Of a DNA stretch of 48,288 bases, positions 1 to 8,618 are shown in pieces. Source of the DNA: Planctomycetaceae bacterium (lineage in GTDB: Bacteria > Planctomycetota > Planctomycetia > Planctomycetales > Planctomycetaceae); assembly GCA_029259815.1 (NCBI GenBank), contig JAJDEJ010000288.1:1-48288 (forward strand), written 5' to 3'. The position numbers and the translations under genes were made by a program. Each line of letters opens with the position of its first letter. The first letter of the stretch is position 1. The notes below the pieces were generated by a model. The model was given only the letters and a program-made list of their open reading frames with translations. It was not told the DNA's origin and made no database searches.

Positions 1-168
1 AAGAACAAGCCGCCGCCCGACTGGCAGGGCGATGATGACCCCGAATTGACAACCGACCGTCTCAAAGGACTGAGTGATGAAGAGCTGTTTAACCTCTGCC
101 GAGCGTCAGGAGTTGATCTCACGACTGAAGCTTCGACGGGAACAGATTCGACGGCTGTCGAGGGATGA
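1..168 (+). CDS. C-terminal part of a small hypothetical protein, truncated by the window edge
   Basis: Frame 1 is open from the first base to a TGA at 166-168 and gives about 55 residues. They are hydrophilic and acidic, with a helical stretch reading LSDEELFNLCRASGVDL. The frame overlaps the start of the terminase gene by about 90 bases. I do not recognise the family. Small proteins of this look often precede terminase large subunits, so it may belong to the same phage-derived unit, but that is inference. It could also be a chance open frame, since only the last third of a gene is visible. Confidence 0.4.
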   Translation, partial: KNKPPPDWQGDDDPELTTDRLKGLSDEELFNLCRASGVDLTTEASTGTDSTAVEG

Positions 169-1600
169 CCCGGCTGCGTTTCGTCGCTGGATGGTCCTTG
201 ATGCCGACAAAGGGCAGTCCTTTCAAAAGTTCATGCAACCGTGGCAGGAGCGTGACTTCGCCGCGCTCGACCTCGCGTGGTCCTCGCTTGCGAATCGGTC
301 GCCTGTCTATGCAGAGCTGCGTCCTGACGAACAGGTGTTTCGACGGGCATACATCGAGCGTCCTCGCGGTCATTCGAAGACTTCCGACATGGCGATGCAG
401 ATTGCGTGGATTCTCCTCTCCGCGAAGGAGCCGGTCACAGGTCTTGCTGCTGCTGCGGATCGCGACCAGGCGAATCTCATCTACCGGGCCATTCGCAGGC
501 TGGCTGAACTCAACAGCGATCAATGTGAGGAGTTGGTGTTTATTCAGCACCTCGTCAAGAACGCTGCAACCGGCTCGCAGTTGGAGGTCATCTCATCGGA
601 CGTCCGCAGTTCGTGGGGAGCGCTGCCGGACTTCGTGGTGTGTGACGAGTTGTGCCATTGGGAGAAGCCCGATCTGTGGTACTCGCTGCTGTCATCAGCT
701 GCCAAGAAGCCGACCTGCGTGCTGATCGTGCTCACGAACGCAGGTGTCGGACGGGGTTGGCAGTGGGACGTGCGCGAACATGCCCAAGCGAACGACCGTT
801 GGTATTTCTCGTCGCTGGATGGACCACACGCCCCGTGGATCACCGACGAATGGCTGACCGAACAGCGGGCTCTGTTGCCGGCCCCGGTGTTTGAGCGATT
901 GTGGTTCAACGAATGGCAACACTCGGATGGCGAGTTCGTCTCGCTCGCCGAAGCAGAGGCATGCCGTGATGAGTCGCTGGTGCGGCTGGAGAAGGGCATT
1001 CGCGGCATTCGGTATATTGCCGCCATCGACTACGCCGAAAAGCGGGACTTCACTGTCGGCTGTGTCTGTCATCATGATGGCTCGCGCGTCGTCGTGGATC
1101 GGATGGATGTCGTGAAGCCGTCCCCCACACGACCGACCTCCGTGCGTTGGGTGGAAGACTGGATTGAGAATGTCGCGGCCTCGTTTCCGGACGTGTTGTT
1201 TGTCATCGACGAGCATCAACTGGTGGGCACGATCCAGAACATCGAGCGGTCGTATCCCGTCAAACGGTTCGACTTCGCAGCGGGGCGAGGGAACCATCGC
1301 CTGGCCATCCGACTGCGGCAGCTGATCGTGCAAGGGGAAGTCGCCTGGTACACCGGGTGCGGTGACGTTTCGAGCGAGACGAGCACGCCACGAGATGATC
1401 TGGAGACCGAGTTGGCGAGTCTCTTGCTCAAGCAGTCGGAGACCGGGCGACTGCGGATCGATCATCACCGCGACGGGGTCCATCACGACGACCGGGCATT
1501 CACGCTCGGCGCGGCGTGTCTGGAGTTGAGTGCCCATCCAACCGAGCCGGATCACTTCAGTGTGAGTTTACCGGCGGCGGGAGGTAGCTTTTGGTGGTGA
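77..1600 (+). CDS. Phage-type terminase large subunit
   Basis: This family is the ATPase-nuclease motor that packages phage DNA. The sequence shows a Walker A-like loop RPRGHSKT near residue 100, a Walker B VVCDE near 190, a coupling motif TNAG near 220, and a C-terminal RNase H-like nuclease with candidate acidic residues at IDY (about 318), VIDE (about 378) and HHDDRAF (about 475). At about 507 residues it is full length for the family. ATG 77 is preferred over GTG 74 because AAAGGA lies 7 bases upstream of it. No portal, capsid or integrase gene follows; the next gene is a convergent sulfatase that abuts it with no gap. It may be the right edge of a prophage or a domesticated remnant. The family call is good; the phage context is unseen. 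Confidence 0.8.
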   Translation: MKSCLTSAERQELISRLKLRREQIRRLSRDDPAAFRRWMVLDADKGQSFQKFMQPWQERDFAALDLAWSSLANRSPVYAELRPDEQVFRRAYIERPRGHSKTSDMAMQIAWILLSAKEPVTGLAAAADRDQANLIYRAIRRLAELNSDQCEELVFIQHLVKNAATGSQLEVISSDVRSSWGALPDFVVCDELCHWEKPDLWYSLLSSAAKKPTCVLIVLTNAGVGRGWQWDVREHAQANDRWYFSSLDGPHAPWITDEWLTEQRALLPAPVFERLWFNEWQHSDGEFVSLAEAEACRDESLVRLEKGIRGIRYIAAIDYAEKRDFTVGCVCHHDGSRVVVDRMDVVKPSPTRPTSVRWVEDWIENVAASFPDVLFVIDEHQLVGTIQNIERSYPVKRFDFAAGRGNHRLAIRLRQLIVQGEVAWYTGCGDVSSETSTPRDDLETELASLLLKQSETGRLRIDHHRDGVHHDDRAFTLGAACLELSAHPTEPDHFSVSLPAAGGSFWW

Positions 1601-3253
1601 TCACTCGGGTTTCCTGCGCCTGCGGGTGCGGAACGGGTCGGAGAACGGGGAGGTGTCGAAGGTCTTCCCATCACCGGTGACGCGCGGATCGCCCGTGTCA
1701 CGGAGAATCGTCATCAGCCGATCTTTGAGATCGAGACGGGTGGATGTATGTGACTCTTCGTTCGCGAGATTAGTGAGGCAGTGCGGGTCGGTTCGCAGAT
1801 CGTACAGTTCTTCAGCCGGAAGTCGACCGACCATGTACTCCACGAAGGATTGCATCCCTGCGTCATTTTGAGAGGTCAAGATCCATGCTTTGGTCGGACT
1901 CGCGTCCAGGTCAGCGAAGGCGGCGAACGTGTTGTGTTCGAGTTCTTCATACGACGGCATCGGTCCATCCGGTTCACCGAAGCCGGGACCGGTGCCCATC
2001 GGCCAGCGGTCGGGCTTGAAGTTGCGGACGTATAAGAAGTCCCTCGTTCTCAGGGCTCGCTGGGGGTAGGGCAGGTATTCGTCACGTGCGGAGGCGACGT
2101 GACGTTCGCGGCCGGTAACGACGTGGGCACGAGACGGGTCGACTTGTCCGGCAGCAGTCGACGTCAAAACACTCAGGAGGCTGTGACCGGTCATGACATC
2201 GGGAGGTGTCTCACCTGCGGCTTCGAGAAATGTCGGAGCGAGGTCGGGCAGTGAGACGAAGTCGTCGACGATACGACCGTCCGGCACCTTCGTTCCCCAT
2301 CGCACGGCGAGAGGCACAGCGACACCGAAGTCGTACAGGTTGCACTTGCCGCGCGGGAAACCCGGGATGCCATGATCACCTGAGACAACGATGAGCGTGT
2401 TGTCGAGTTCGTCCCGCTCCTCGAGTTGATCCAGCAAGACGCCAAGGGCTGCATCGAATGCGAGCACTTCACCCAGGTAATCGGCAAAGTCCTCCCGGAT
2501 GACGGGTACGTCTGGCAGGAAGGCTGGCAGTTTGCCAATCAGATCATCGGGGTTGAGTCCCCACAGCTGCTGGCCGGAACCGGGCGTCCACTTGCGATGC
2601 GTGTTGGTGGGACCAAACCAGTAGCAGAAGGGCTGATCGGACTCTCGTTCTGCCAGGAAGTCATCGAAGTTGCCTCGGACTTCGTTGAGCAACGTTTGCT
2701 TGGCGGTGTTGATGTCGTCCGACTCGCTGACGACCTGTGAGAATCGATTGAACTTTCGACCGTGCTTGTTATATCCGGTCGCTTTGCCACCATGCGGGGC
2801 ATCAGGAGGAGATCCAGGGCTCCAGACTTTGTACGTATGACCGATGTGATAGCCGGCGTCCTGAAGGATCAGCGGGTAAGAGGGAATTGTCTCGTCCCAG
2901 AGGGCTCCTAACAAGATGGCCCCTCGTCCGGTCCGCCAGAAGTGTTGTCCAGACAGAAGCGAACTTCGACAGGGCGTGCACGAGGGAGCATTCACGAAGG
3001 CATTGGTGAACAGGACGCCTTCTCGGGCGATGCGGTCGAAATTCGGAGTCGAAATCAGATCGCCCGGTCCACCTCTCTCTAACGCGGCATAAGCACTGGC
3101 ATAGCGCCCCCAGTCATCGGCGAAAGCAAAAAGAATGTTCGGTCGGATGACGCGATCGGCAGCGGCGGTCGGATGGTCACCGAAGACCATCATTGTCACG
3201 ATTCCCGCAAACAGGCAGCTGGCGAGATGAACACGGTTCGTGATGTGCGACAT
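1601..3253 (-). CDS. Secreted sulfatase (arylsulfatase family)
   Basis: Hydrolyses sulfate esters, probably of sulfated polysaccharides, outside the cytoplasm. The N-terminus has a hydrophobic signal peptide ending near TAAAD. It is followed by the family's first metal-binding stretch ([13 protein letters not shown]) and the formylglycine signature [11 protein letters not shown], whose first Cys (about residue 92) is the one converted to formylglycine. The signature has Cys instead of the usual Ser at its fourth position, which still fits C-x-P-x-R. A second metal/active-site stretch reads [15 protein letters not shown]. The length (about 550 residues) is usual. ATG 3253 has GGGAG 8 bases upstream and is preferred over a TTG 15 bases further out. 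It converges with the terminase gene without a gap. The substrate cannot be told. Confidence 0.9.
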   Translation of the reverse strand: MSHITNRVHLASCLFAGIVTMMVFGDHPTAAADRVIRPNILFAFADDWGRYASAYAALERGGPGDLISTPNFDRIAREGVLFTNAFVNAPSCTPCRSSLLSGQHFWRTGRGAILLGALWDETIPSYPLILQDAGYHIGHTYKVWSPGSPPDAPHGGKATGYNKHGRKFNRFSQVVSESDDINTAKQTLLNEVRGNFDDFLAERESDQPFCYWFGPTNTHRKWTPGSGQQLWGLNPDDLIGKLPAFLPDVPVIREDFADYLGEVLAFDAALGVLLDQLEERDELDNTLIVVSGDHGIPGFPRGKCNLYDFGVAVPLAVRWGTKVPDGRIVDDFVSLPDLAPTFLEAAGETPPDVMTGHSLLSVLTSTAAGQVDPSRAHVVTGRERHVASARDEYLPYPQRALRTRDFLYVRNFKPDRWPMGTGPGFGEPDGPMPSYEELEHNTFAAFADLDASPTKAWILTSQNDAGMQSFVEYMVGRLPAEELYDLRTDPHCLTNLANEESHTSTRLDLKDRLMTILRDTGDPRVTGDGKTFDTSPFSDPFRTRRRRKPE

Positions 3254-3561
3254 CGTGATGGCTCCCAATCACAGCTGTGCTTTGAGTTACGCGATTCTTG
3301 TGGCAGTGTGAACGTTCGCGAAGATCGCGGCAACCCGTTCGCCGTTGCCAATCGAGAAGTGCTTGTGGTAGAACAATTGTTGAGGTGAACATGGTTGGAA
3401 GACTGTTTTGCTACGAGGGCCGAATCTCTCTTCCTTTTGCTGTGCAGCGCCACATAACAGATTCCATTTCACAACATCGGCAGCTCGTCGAAAGGGCCAT
3501 TCGACGATTCGCTGTTCGATCGGTGGTCGAGGCAACGGATGCCTCATGAGGATTGGAAGAA
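3254..3561. other. Divergent intergenic region with no gene seen
   Basis: About 308 bases lie between the divergently transcribed sulfatase and DUF4912 genes. Both promoters must lie here, but I see no convincing -35/-10 pair. Short frames on both strands look like chance. No tRNA-like fold or strong palindrome was noticed. Confidence 0.4.
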
Positions 3562-4458
3562 ATGATGACAGGAGAGCGCTTGCATAGCTTGACGCGGAAA
3601 CGCCTGGCGACGATGGCACGCCGACGTCGAGTCCCCGGCTGGCATGAGATGCGGAAAGAAGAGTTGATCGACGCCTTGCTCGCTGACAGTCAGGCTGAAG
3701 TCAAGCAGACTCGGGGCGGCAACGGTCAGTCGCGGGACGACGTTACGACGACGATGCAGCCGTTCGTCAAATCCAACACCAAGGACGATCATCTGACGAT
3801 TGTGGCCGTCAGTTCCGAGTGGATGCGGGCGGAATGGTCAATTGCTGAGACATCGCTGTGCCGAGTCAAATCCGCACTCGGTCAACAAAGCCGAGCTGCG
3901 ACTCCTGTTCTGCGGCTCTACGAGATTACGGATGATGAGTGCCAGACTCACGGTCGCACACGTGTCTGCGACACTGAGATTGCACTTGATACACACGAAT
4001 GGTTCGTTCGTGTCGATGAACCCGGACGTGTGTATCGACTGCAATGGGGGATGAGAGCACACGACGGTGAGTTCTATGGCATCTGCTGTTCGAACCTTGT
4101 GGAAATGCCGATCGGCGAACACCGATCTAATTCCTGTGCACTGCCGGAAAAACATGCAAAGTCACAGATTTCATCTCGTCTCTCACTCGACAAGACAGAG
4201 ACAGATATGCCATTCGAAGTTGAGGCAGACGTTAAGCTCCGTGGTCGCGCGCAGCCGCAATCAGTTGTGACGATCGATGGGGAACACATCCCTCTGCGAG
4301 CGGACGGTACATTTGACTGGCCGTACAAGCTGGAGGACGGGCGACATGTCCTCCCTGCGGTCTGTATGTCCGCAGATGGCCGACGTGAACAAACGGTGGT
4401 GCTGGCCCTGGAGCGCAATACGAAACGGCTTGCTCAGAAGGACAGAGACGAATCTTGA
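3562..4458 (+). CDS. DUF4912 protein with N-terminal Rho-N/SAP-like domain
   Basis: The first 35 residues (LTRKRLATMARRRRVPGW, then KEELIDALL) resemble the Rho N-terminal/SAP-type helical nucleic-acid-binding domain. After a polar linker, residues of about 75-180 match the DUF4912 pattern: a WSIAETSLCRVKSALG helix, VLRLYEIT, then EWFVRVDEPGRVYRLQWGM and DGEFYGICCSN. The C-terminal part has a beta-rich stretch (VTIDGEHIPLRADGTFDW). The function of the family is unknown; it is probably cytoplasmic. ATG 3562 follows GGAAG by a few bases; ATG 3565 and an upstream TTG are alternatives. It converges with dnaA, 45 bases away. Confidence 0.8.
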   Translation: MMTGERLHSLTRKRLATMARRRRVPGWHEMRKEELIDALLADSQAEVKQTRGGNGQSRDDVTTTMQPFVKSNTKDDHLTIVAVSSEWMRAEWSIAETSLCRVKSALGQQSRAATPVLRLYEITDDECQTHGRTRVCDTEIALDTHEWFVRVDEPGRVYRLQWGMRAHDGEFYGICCSNLVEMPIGEHRSNSCALPEKHAKSQISSRLSLDKTETDMPFEVEADVKLRGRAQPQSVVTIDGEHIPLRADGTFDWPYKLEDGRHVLPAVCMSADGRREQTVVLALERNTKRLAQKDRDES

Positions 4459-4503
4459 GGCGTCTGACGAAGAAGTTGATGGCCATCGCCTCTCGTGGAT
4501 TGA

Positions 4504-5925
4504 CTATCCCATCTTGAGCTGTGACTCCAAAGAGTCGACAAGTTCTTTGAGTGGCCACTCGTCCGCACAGACACGGATCTCTCCGTTTTCGTCAATCAGT
4601 CGGCGGACTTTGCGTTCCGCAGCCATTACCGTGCTGTGATTTCGATTGCCGAAGTACTGCCCGATTTCGCTGTAGGCACATGCAGTCAGGTGGCGGGAGA
4701 GGTACATGGCCAGCATACGTGGTTGACTGACCGACCTTGATCGCTTCGCAGACTTCAGCTCGTCACCTGTCACTTGGAACATGTGGCACACAGCTTTTTC
4801 GATGTCTGCCAGTTTGACGATGCGAACGCAGTCCCGCTCCAGACGTGCGAGGATCTCGCGAGCAGCGCGGAGACCGACACGGCTGCGGGTCATCGAGTGA
4901 TACGTCTGCAGGCAGTTGATCGCTCCTTCAAGTTCGCGCACGTTGTTGGAGAACCGTCGGGCGACGAAATCGAGCGCCTCATCGGCGACCGGAAACGAAC
5001 TTTTCTGCACAAGCTGACGAACGATTTGTTGACGTGTCTCCAGGTCCGGTGATTCCAGTCGGCACGCCATGCCGGAGAGCATGCGCGTCACGAGTTCATC
5101 GCTCAGCTTGGTGAGCAGACGCGGGTGACGGTCCGCTGTCAGGACGATCTGCCGTCCGTCGGACTCCAAACTCTTGAGCGTGTGCAGAAACTCCTCTTCG
5201 ATGCCCCGCTTGCCATGCAGGAAATCGACATCGTCGACCAACAGTACGTCGACGGTGCGGAACTTCTGGTGAAAACTGGGCAGGTTGCGATCGCGAAGGG
5301 CCTGGGTGAAATAGTTGGCGAAATTCTCGGCCGTCAGGAAGAGCACTTGGAGCGCGGGGAACTCACGTCGCACATGCCGATAGACGCCCTCCAGCAAATG
5401 TGTCTTCCCGCAGCCGACTCCACCGTACAGGCAGAGTGGGTTCAACGCTCCTCCTGGAGCATTCGCGACTTGCCTGGTCGCCGTGATGGCGAGCTGATTC
5501 GCCTCACTGGCAATGAAGTCGGACAGTCCCGCGAAACGACGGCGCGACGCGGCCCTCCGTGGCGCAGCGTCGCGCGCTCGATCCTTGTCGCCAGGTTGAT
5601 GGTCCCTCGCAGGTGACTCAGGTGATGTTTTCTTGGCGACCTCGCCAGATTCTAATGGCGATGCGGCGATGGACAAAGTCGCATCGACGTCAAACCGCAC
5701 TCGACCTCCGGGACCGAGGACGTCCTTCGTCACTTGCCGGATGGCGACAACGAACTCGCGCTGCAGCCAACTTTGCAGGTACGGGCTACCGGCATAAACG
5801 ATCAACTCATCGCCCGACACCTCCAGTCTCGTCGACTTCTGAAACCAGTTGGCATAACGCCGCTCTCCGATATTCGCGATCAGTGCTCGACCGATTTGCG
5901 AAACCAGTTCTTGAACGCATTCCAT
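4504..5925 (-). CDS. dnaA: Chromosomal replication initiator protein DnaA
   Basis: Binds DnaA boxes and ATP to melt the replication origin. Visible in order: an N-terminal domain I (SQIGRALIANIGERRYANWF), a polar basic linker, AAA+ Walker A GGVGCGKTH near residue 170, Walker B VLLVDDVDF near 230, and a C-terminal domain IV helix-turn-helix with the DnaA signature GNRNHSTVMAAERKV. The length (473 residues) is normal. ATG 5925 has GAGGTGA about 9 bases upstream and is chosen over a TTG 36 bases earlier. It is not next to dnaN, recF or gyrase genes, so the classical origin cluster is absent. It could be the sole dnaA in an unlinked position or a paralogue. Confidence 0.92.
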   Translation of the reverse strand: MECVQELVSQIGRALIANIGERRYANWFQKSTRLEVSGDELIVYAGSPYLQSWLQREFVVAIRQVTKDVLGPGGRVRFDVDATLSIAASPLESGEVAKKTSPESPARDHQPGDKDRARDAAPRRAASRRRFAGLSDFIASEANQLAITATRQVANAPGGALNPLCLYGGVGCGKTHLLEGVYRHVRREFPALQVLFLTAENFANYFTQALRDRNLPSFHQKFRTVDVLLVDDVDFLHGKRGIEEEFLHTLKSLESDGRQIVLTADRHPRLLTKLSDELVTRMLSGMACRLESPDLETRQQIVRQLVQKSSFPVADEALDFVARRFSNNVRELEGAINCLQTYHSMTRSRVGLRAAREILARLERDCVRIVKLADIEKAVCHMFQVTGDELKSAKRSRSVSQPRMLAMYLSRHLTACAYSEIGQYFGNRNHSTVMAAERKVRRLIDENGEIRVCADEWPLKELVDSLESQLKMG

Positions 5926-6340
5926 AGTCGCGGTCACCTCATGCGACCCGTCGGCGCGCAACCCGTTCGTTGCAAAGTCTTCATAACTTCGCGTTCACGA
6001 ACGGTCAGCACTCCGTTGCCAGTCCACGCGAAATGGACAGTGGGTAGTGCGATGTGGGAAGTAGACCAGGGAAGTGGTGATGCACATCACGAGCGCGCAC
6101 GGGATGCGCAGAAAAAAGAGGCGTTGATCCCGAAAGAAACTTGCTCGCAACAGCAATCGGCCACTCGAATGGCCATGACTCAACTCAGTGAGACTGATCC
6201 TACCGTGAGGCGCCGTGGAGTCAAATGTAAACGGCCCATTAATTCTCAGAGTTTGAAAAGTGCATAAAACGACTGAAAAACAGGGGTGTTTGTGTAAGCC
6301 GCATGTGAGCGTGCATCAACGAGTGTCAAGAACGTGTTGA
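5926..6340. promoter_or_regulatory. dnaA upstream region with repeated TKATGCAC octamers and a palindrome
   Basis: This 415-base gap holds no convincing gene. The octamer TKATGCAC occurs three times: 6078-6085 (+), 6260-6267 (-) and 6311-6318 (-). Extended to nine bases, the first two differ from the DnaA-box consensus TTWTNCACA at one position each. The first lies in a 14-base palindrome GTGATGCACATCAC (6077-6090), which also fits the core GTGA-N6-TCAC of CRP-family sites. An AT-rich patch lies at about 6238-6290. Autoregulation by DnaA, or a site for the Crp/Fnr protein encoded at 9795, are both possible. No site is proven. Confidence 0.3.
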
Positions 6341-6760
6341 TTACTTGACGTGACTTTGAAGTTCGTCGTGAGCAGTCCGCCATGATTGCAGTTCTGACTC
6401 GATGTCGATGGGCATGGCACCGTTGGTGGGATCTGCGACCGGTGAATGAATGGCTTTGTGGGTCAATTCATTCAGCACTTCGAGCCGCCGTCGAACGTCC
6501 GCTTCATTGGTGATTTGTCGAATCTCCTGGCGCGTCCGCTCAATTTCCCGACGGGCTTCCAGCACGGGCGGCACAACAGACAGTCCCTCGTCACGGAGCT
6601 TGCGTTTGACGCACCAGTTCTTATCAAGGGGCTGGTCGATGCCAGGAATCGGCTGGCCGAACCCCGGCAGGTTGTCAAACTGTCCGTCTGCCTCAGCCTC
6701 TCGGATTCGTCGATCAGCAAACGACTCCCATGATTGGCCAGGTGGCTTACCATCTGACAT
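6341..6760 (-). CDS. DUF1992 protein (DnaJ subfamily C member 28-like conserved domain)
   Basis: The first 70 residues match DUF1992: ADRRIREAEADGQFDNLPG followed by GQPI and, later, the basic NWCVKRKLRDEGL. A helical C-terminal half with ERTRQEIRQI and LEVLNELTHKAI follows. The function is unknown; the domain occurs alone in bacteria and in mammalian DNAJC28. The length (139 residues) is usual. ATG 6760 has GAGG about 8 bases upstream. It lies on the dnaA strand, 415 bases upstream of dnaA. It is probably cytoplasmic: no signal peptide or membrane segment is seen. Confidence 0.85.
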   Translation of the reverse strand: MSDGKPPGQSWESFADRRIREAEADGQFDNLPGFGQPIPGIDQPLDKNWCVKRKLRDEGLSVVPPVLEARREIERTRQEIRQITNEADVRRRLEVLNELTHKAIHSPVADPTNGAMPIDIESELQSWRTAHDELQSHVK

Positions 6761-6812
6761 TGTCAGTGCCTCGTGAGATCATTTGCATGTCAAAAGACAG
6801 CATCCCGAAATG

Positions 6813-6852
6813 GCAACGAGCCGACAAGAGAACTCTCTTGTCGACTCGTTGC
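6813..6852 (-). terminator. Candidate terminator downstream of the EF-hand gene
   Basis: Two 18-base arms (6813-6830 and 6835-6852) pair around a 4-base loop with one imperfect position. Read as minus-strand RNA that position is a G-U wobble; on the plus strand it would be a C-A mismatch. This fits a function in RNA from the EF-hand gene, whose stop lies 32 bases upstream. The T-tract after it is weak (CCATTT). Confidence 0.5.
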
Positions 6853-6883
6853 ACCAGGGAGATGCAGGCTTGTGTATGATGCG

Positions 6884-7450
6884 TTACTCCTCGGGTGGAG
6901 CTTGGGGGCGGTCGTCTCTTCCGCCTCCTTGACCCGAACCACGCCCCTTCCGACCACCATGTCCCTGCGGACGATTCTTGACAGCTTCCATCAACTCCTC
7001 GCGAGACAGAAGGCCATCGTCGTCTGCGTCGAATGTCATGAGGAAGTCAACGAAAGCAGCTGGGTCGCGTGGTCCCCGACCTTCGGGACGAGGACCTTCA
7101 CCGGGAGGACCTCCGTGGGCGTGATCACCTCGTTTCGGGCGGACTTCGTCGTGCGTCAGTTTGCCATCCTCATTTTCGTCCATCGTTTTCAGAGCGGCGA
7201 CGGCATTTCCCAACTCTTCAGCCGAGATTTCGCCGTCCTTGTCAACGTCGAGAGCCTTCATGAAGGGATTGGGCGGCGGTCGAAAACCACGGCGACCTCC
7301 CCCTTCCGGACCACGGGGGCCGCGTTCTCGATCCGGACGTTCGCCTCGTGGGCGATCGGGTGGACCATCGCCGGGTTCTGCGGAGACGGATGCGACAGCC
7401 AACAGTGCGACAGCGAGCAAGGTGGCGGTGAGAGTCATCATGCGAGTCAT
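6884..7450 (-). CDS. Secreted EF-hand calcium-binding protein
   Basis: A cleavable signal peptide ([20 protein letters not shown], cut near SAEPG) is followed by a Pro/Arg/Gly-rich low-complexity stretch. Three EF-hand loops come next: [26 protein letters not shown] and [13 protein letters not shown], all with Asp/Asn at positions 1, 3, 5 and Glu or Asp at 12. The tail is again Gly/Arg-rich. Such proteins are common in planctomycetes and probably act outside the cytoplasm as calcium-dependent structural or binding modules; the partner is unknown. ATG 7450 is chosen because CAGGA lies 7-8 bases upstream and the signal peptide starts there; the open frame extends 99 bases further upstream. Confidence 0.85.
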   Translation of the reverse strand: MTRMMTLTATLLAVALLAVASVSAEPGDGPPDRPRGERPDRERGPRGPEGGGRRGFRPPPNPFMKALDVDKDGEISAEELGNAVAALKTMDENEDGKLTHDEVRPKRGDHAHGGPPGEGPRPEGRGPRDPAAFVDFLMTFDADDDGLLSREELMEAVKNRPQGHGGRKGRGSGQGGGRDDRPQAPPEE

Positions 7451-7664
7451 GTGAGTTCCTGTTGTGATTGGTGAAGGAAGGTTTAGAGGATCGGCACGTG
7501 CTGAGGCGTCGAGATCGACATGGGCAAATTCAGCACGGCGCCCGATCACACGACCAATTCGCCCGGGGGCGTGTCGATTTGCGATCGGCCATACTCTCCT
7601 ACCGGGGATGAAACCCCGCGATACACAGCAGGTGCCGCAGAATTTGAAGAAATGTGGCAGAAAC

Positions 7665-8462
7665 TCAGTAGCGAGCGAGATCGCCGCCTGCTTTCGAGAG
7701 ATTGAGGGCCGAGACCATTTCGCGCGCCTTCGAAACCATCATGTTGAGTTCGCTCGCCATCGCGATGAACTGCCAGCCTTCTTCGATTCGCTGCTTAACC
7801 TGTTCGACCGTCAGCACATGCAAGCCGACGGGCGTGCCGACCTTCTTGCCAGCGGCCAACACTCGCTGAAGCATGGCTTCATGCTCTTCAGAAGACGGGT
7901 CGGTGCCGTCTGCAGAACGCATTTGTGCCCTCAAATCGTTCGGTCCCACGAAGATTGCGTCAACGCCGGGCAAGCTGTAGATGGCTTCCGCATTCTCAAC
8001 CCCTTCGGGAGATTCTGTCTGCAGAATGACGAGGATTTCGTTGTTGGCATTCTTGAAATAATCGCCAGCTGTGGCGTCGAAGTTGAGAGCATGAAAGGTC
8101 CCGCCGAGAGAGCGGTTGCCTTCGGGCGGGTACTTGGCAGCGGCGATCGCAACTTTTGCTTGCTCGACCGTGTCGACCATGGGAACCACGATCCCGGCAG
8201 CCCCAGCGTCGAGGACACGCTTGATGAGGTCATGATCGCCGCGAGGCACACGAGCGAGCGGGATGCAGCCTGCGTCGGCGATGACTCCAAACAAGTTGGC
8301 GGCCTGGGCCCAGTCGATGGGTGAGTGCTCCATGTCGACCGTGAGCCAGGGGAACCCCATGCGGGCCATCAGCCGGGTCGCCAGGATGTCGCCGAACGAC
8401 AGCCAGGTCCCAACCTGCGGATGACCTTCCTTCAGGGCGGATTTGACGGGATTACGCTTCAT
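7665..8462 (-). CDS. HpcH/HpaI family aldolase
   Basis: Class II pyruvate aldolase of the 4-hydroxy-2-oxoheptanedioate / 2-keto-3-deoxy-L-rhamnonate aldolase type. It cleaves 2-keto-3-deoxy acids to pyruvate plus an aldehyde with a divalent metal. Visible family marks are GTWLSFGD, the [10 protein letters not shown] stretch, [34 protein letters not shown] with the metal-binding Glu, and [15 protein letters not shown] with the metal-binding Asp. The length (265 residues) is typical. It is cytoplasmic. It is divergent from the YheT-like hydrolase gene, with a 156-base gap. The exact substrate cannot be assigned. Confidence 0.88.
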   Translation of the reverse strand: MKRNPVKSALKEGHPQVGTWLSFGDILATRLMARMGFPWLTVDMEHSPIDWAQAANLFGVIADAGCIPLARVPRGDHDLIKRVLDAGAAGIVVPMVDTVEQAKVAIAAAKYPPEGNRSLGGTFHALNFDATAGDYFKNANNEILVILQTESPEGVENAEAIYSLPGVDAIFVGPNDLRAQMRSADGTDPSSEEHEAMLQRVLAAGKKVGTPVGLHVLTVEQVKQRIEEGWQFIAMASELNMMVSKAREMVSALNLSKAGGDLARY

Positions 8463-8618
8463 GACATTCCGAAGGGCTGCGACAGGGGGTACGGATCATT
8501 ACGATGAGTACACTCTGTCGCATTCGTCGTTGGCCCGCAAGTCCCGCGACCGTGTGAATCAGTGTGGTAGAATTCAAATGACCGCTGGCACGTCTTCGCC
8601 CGTCCTTCGTGAGTCGGA

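Noticed and set aside
695-1555. 286-codon minus-strand frame
   Set aside because: Antisense to the terminase gene, whose motor and nuclease motifs are clear.
5926-6340. Replication origin
   Set aside because: There are no exact DnaA boxes, no clear AT-rich unwinding cluster and no dnaN nearby; kept only as a regulatory region.
7464-8324. 286-codon plus-strand frame
   Set aside because: It is antisense to the well-supported HpcH/HpaI aldolase and has no recognisable motif; GC-rich antisense frames are common here.
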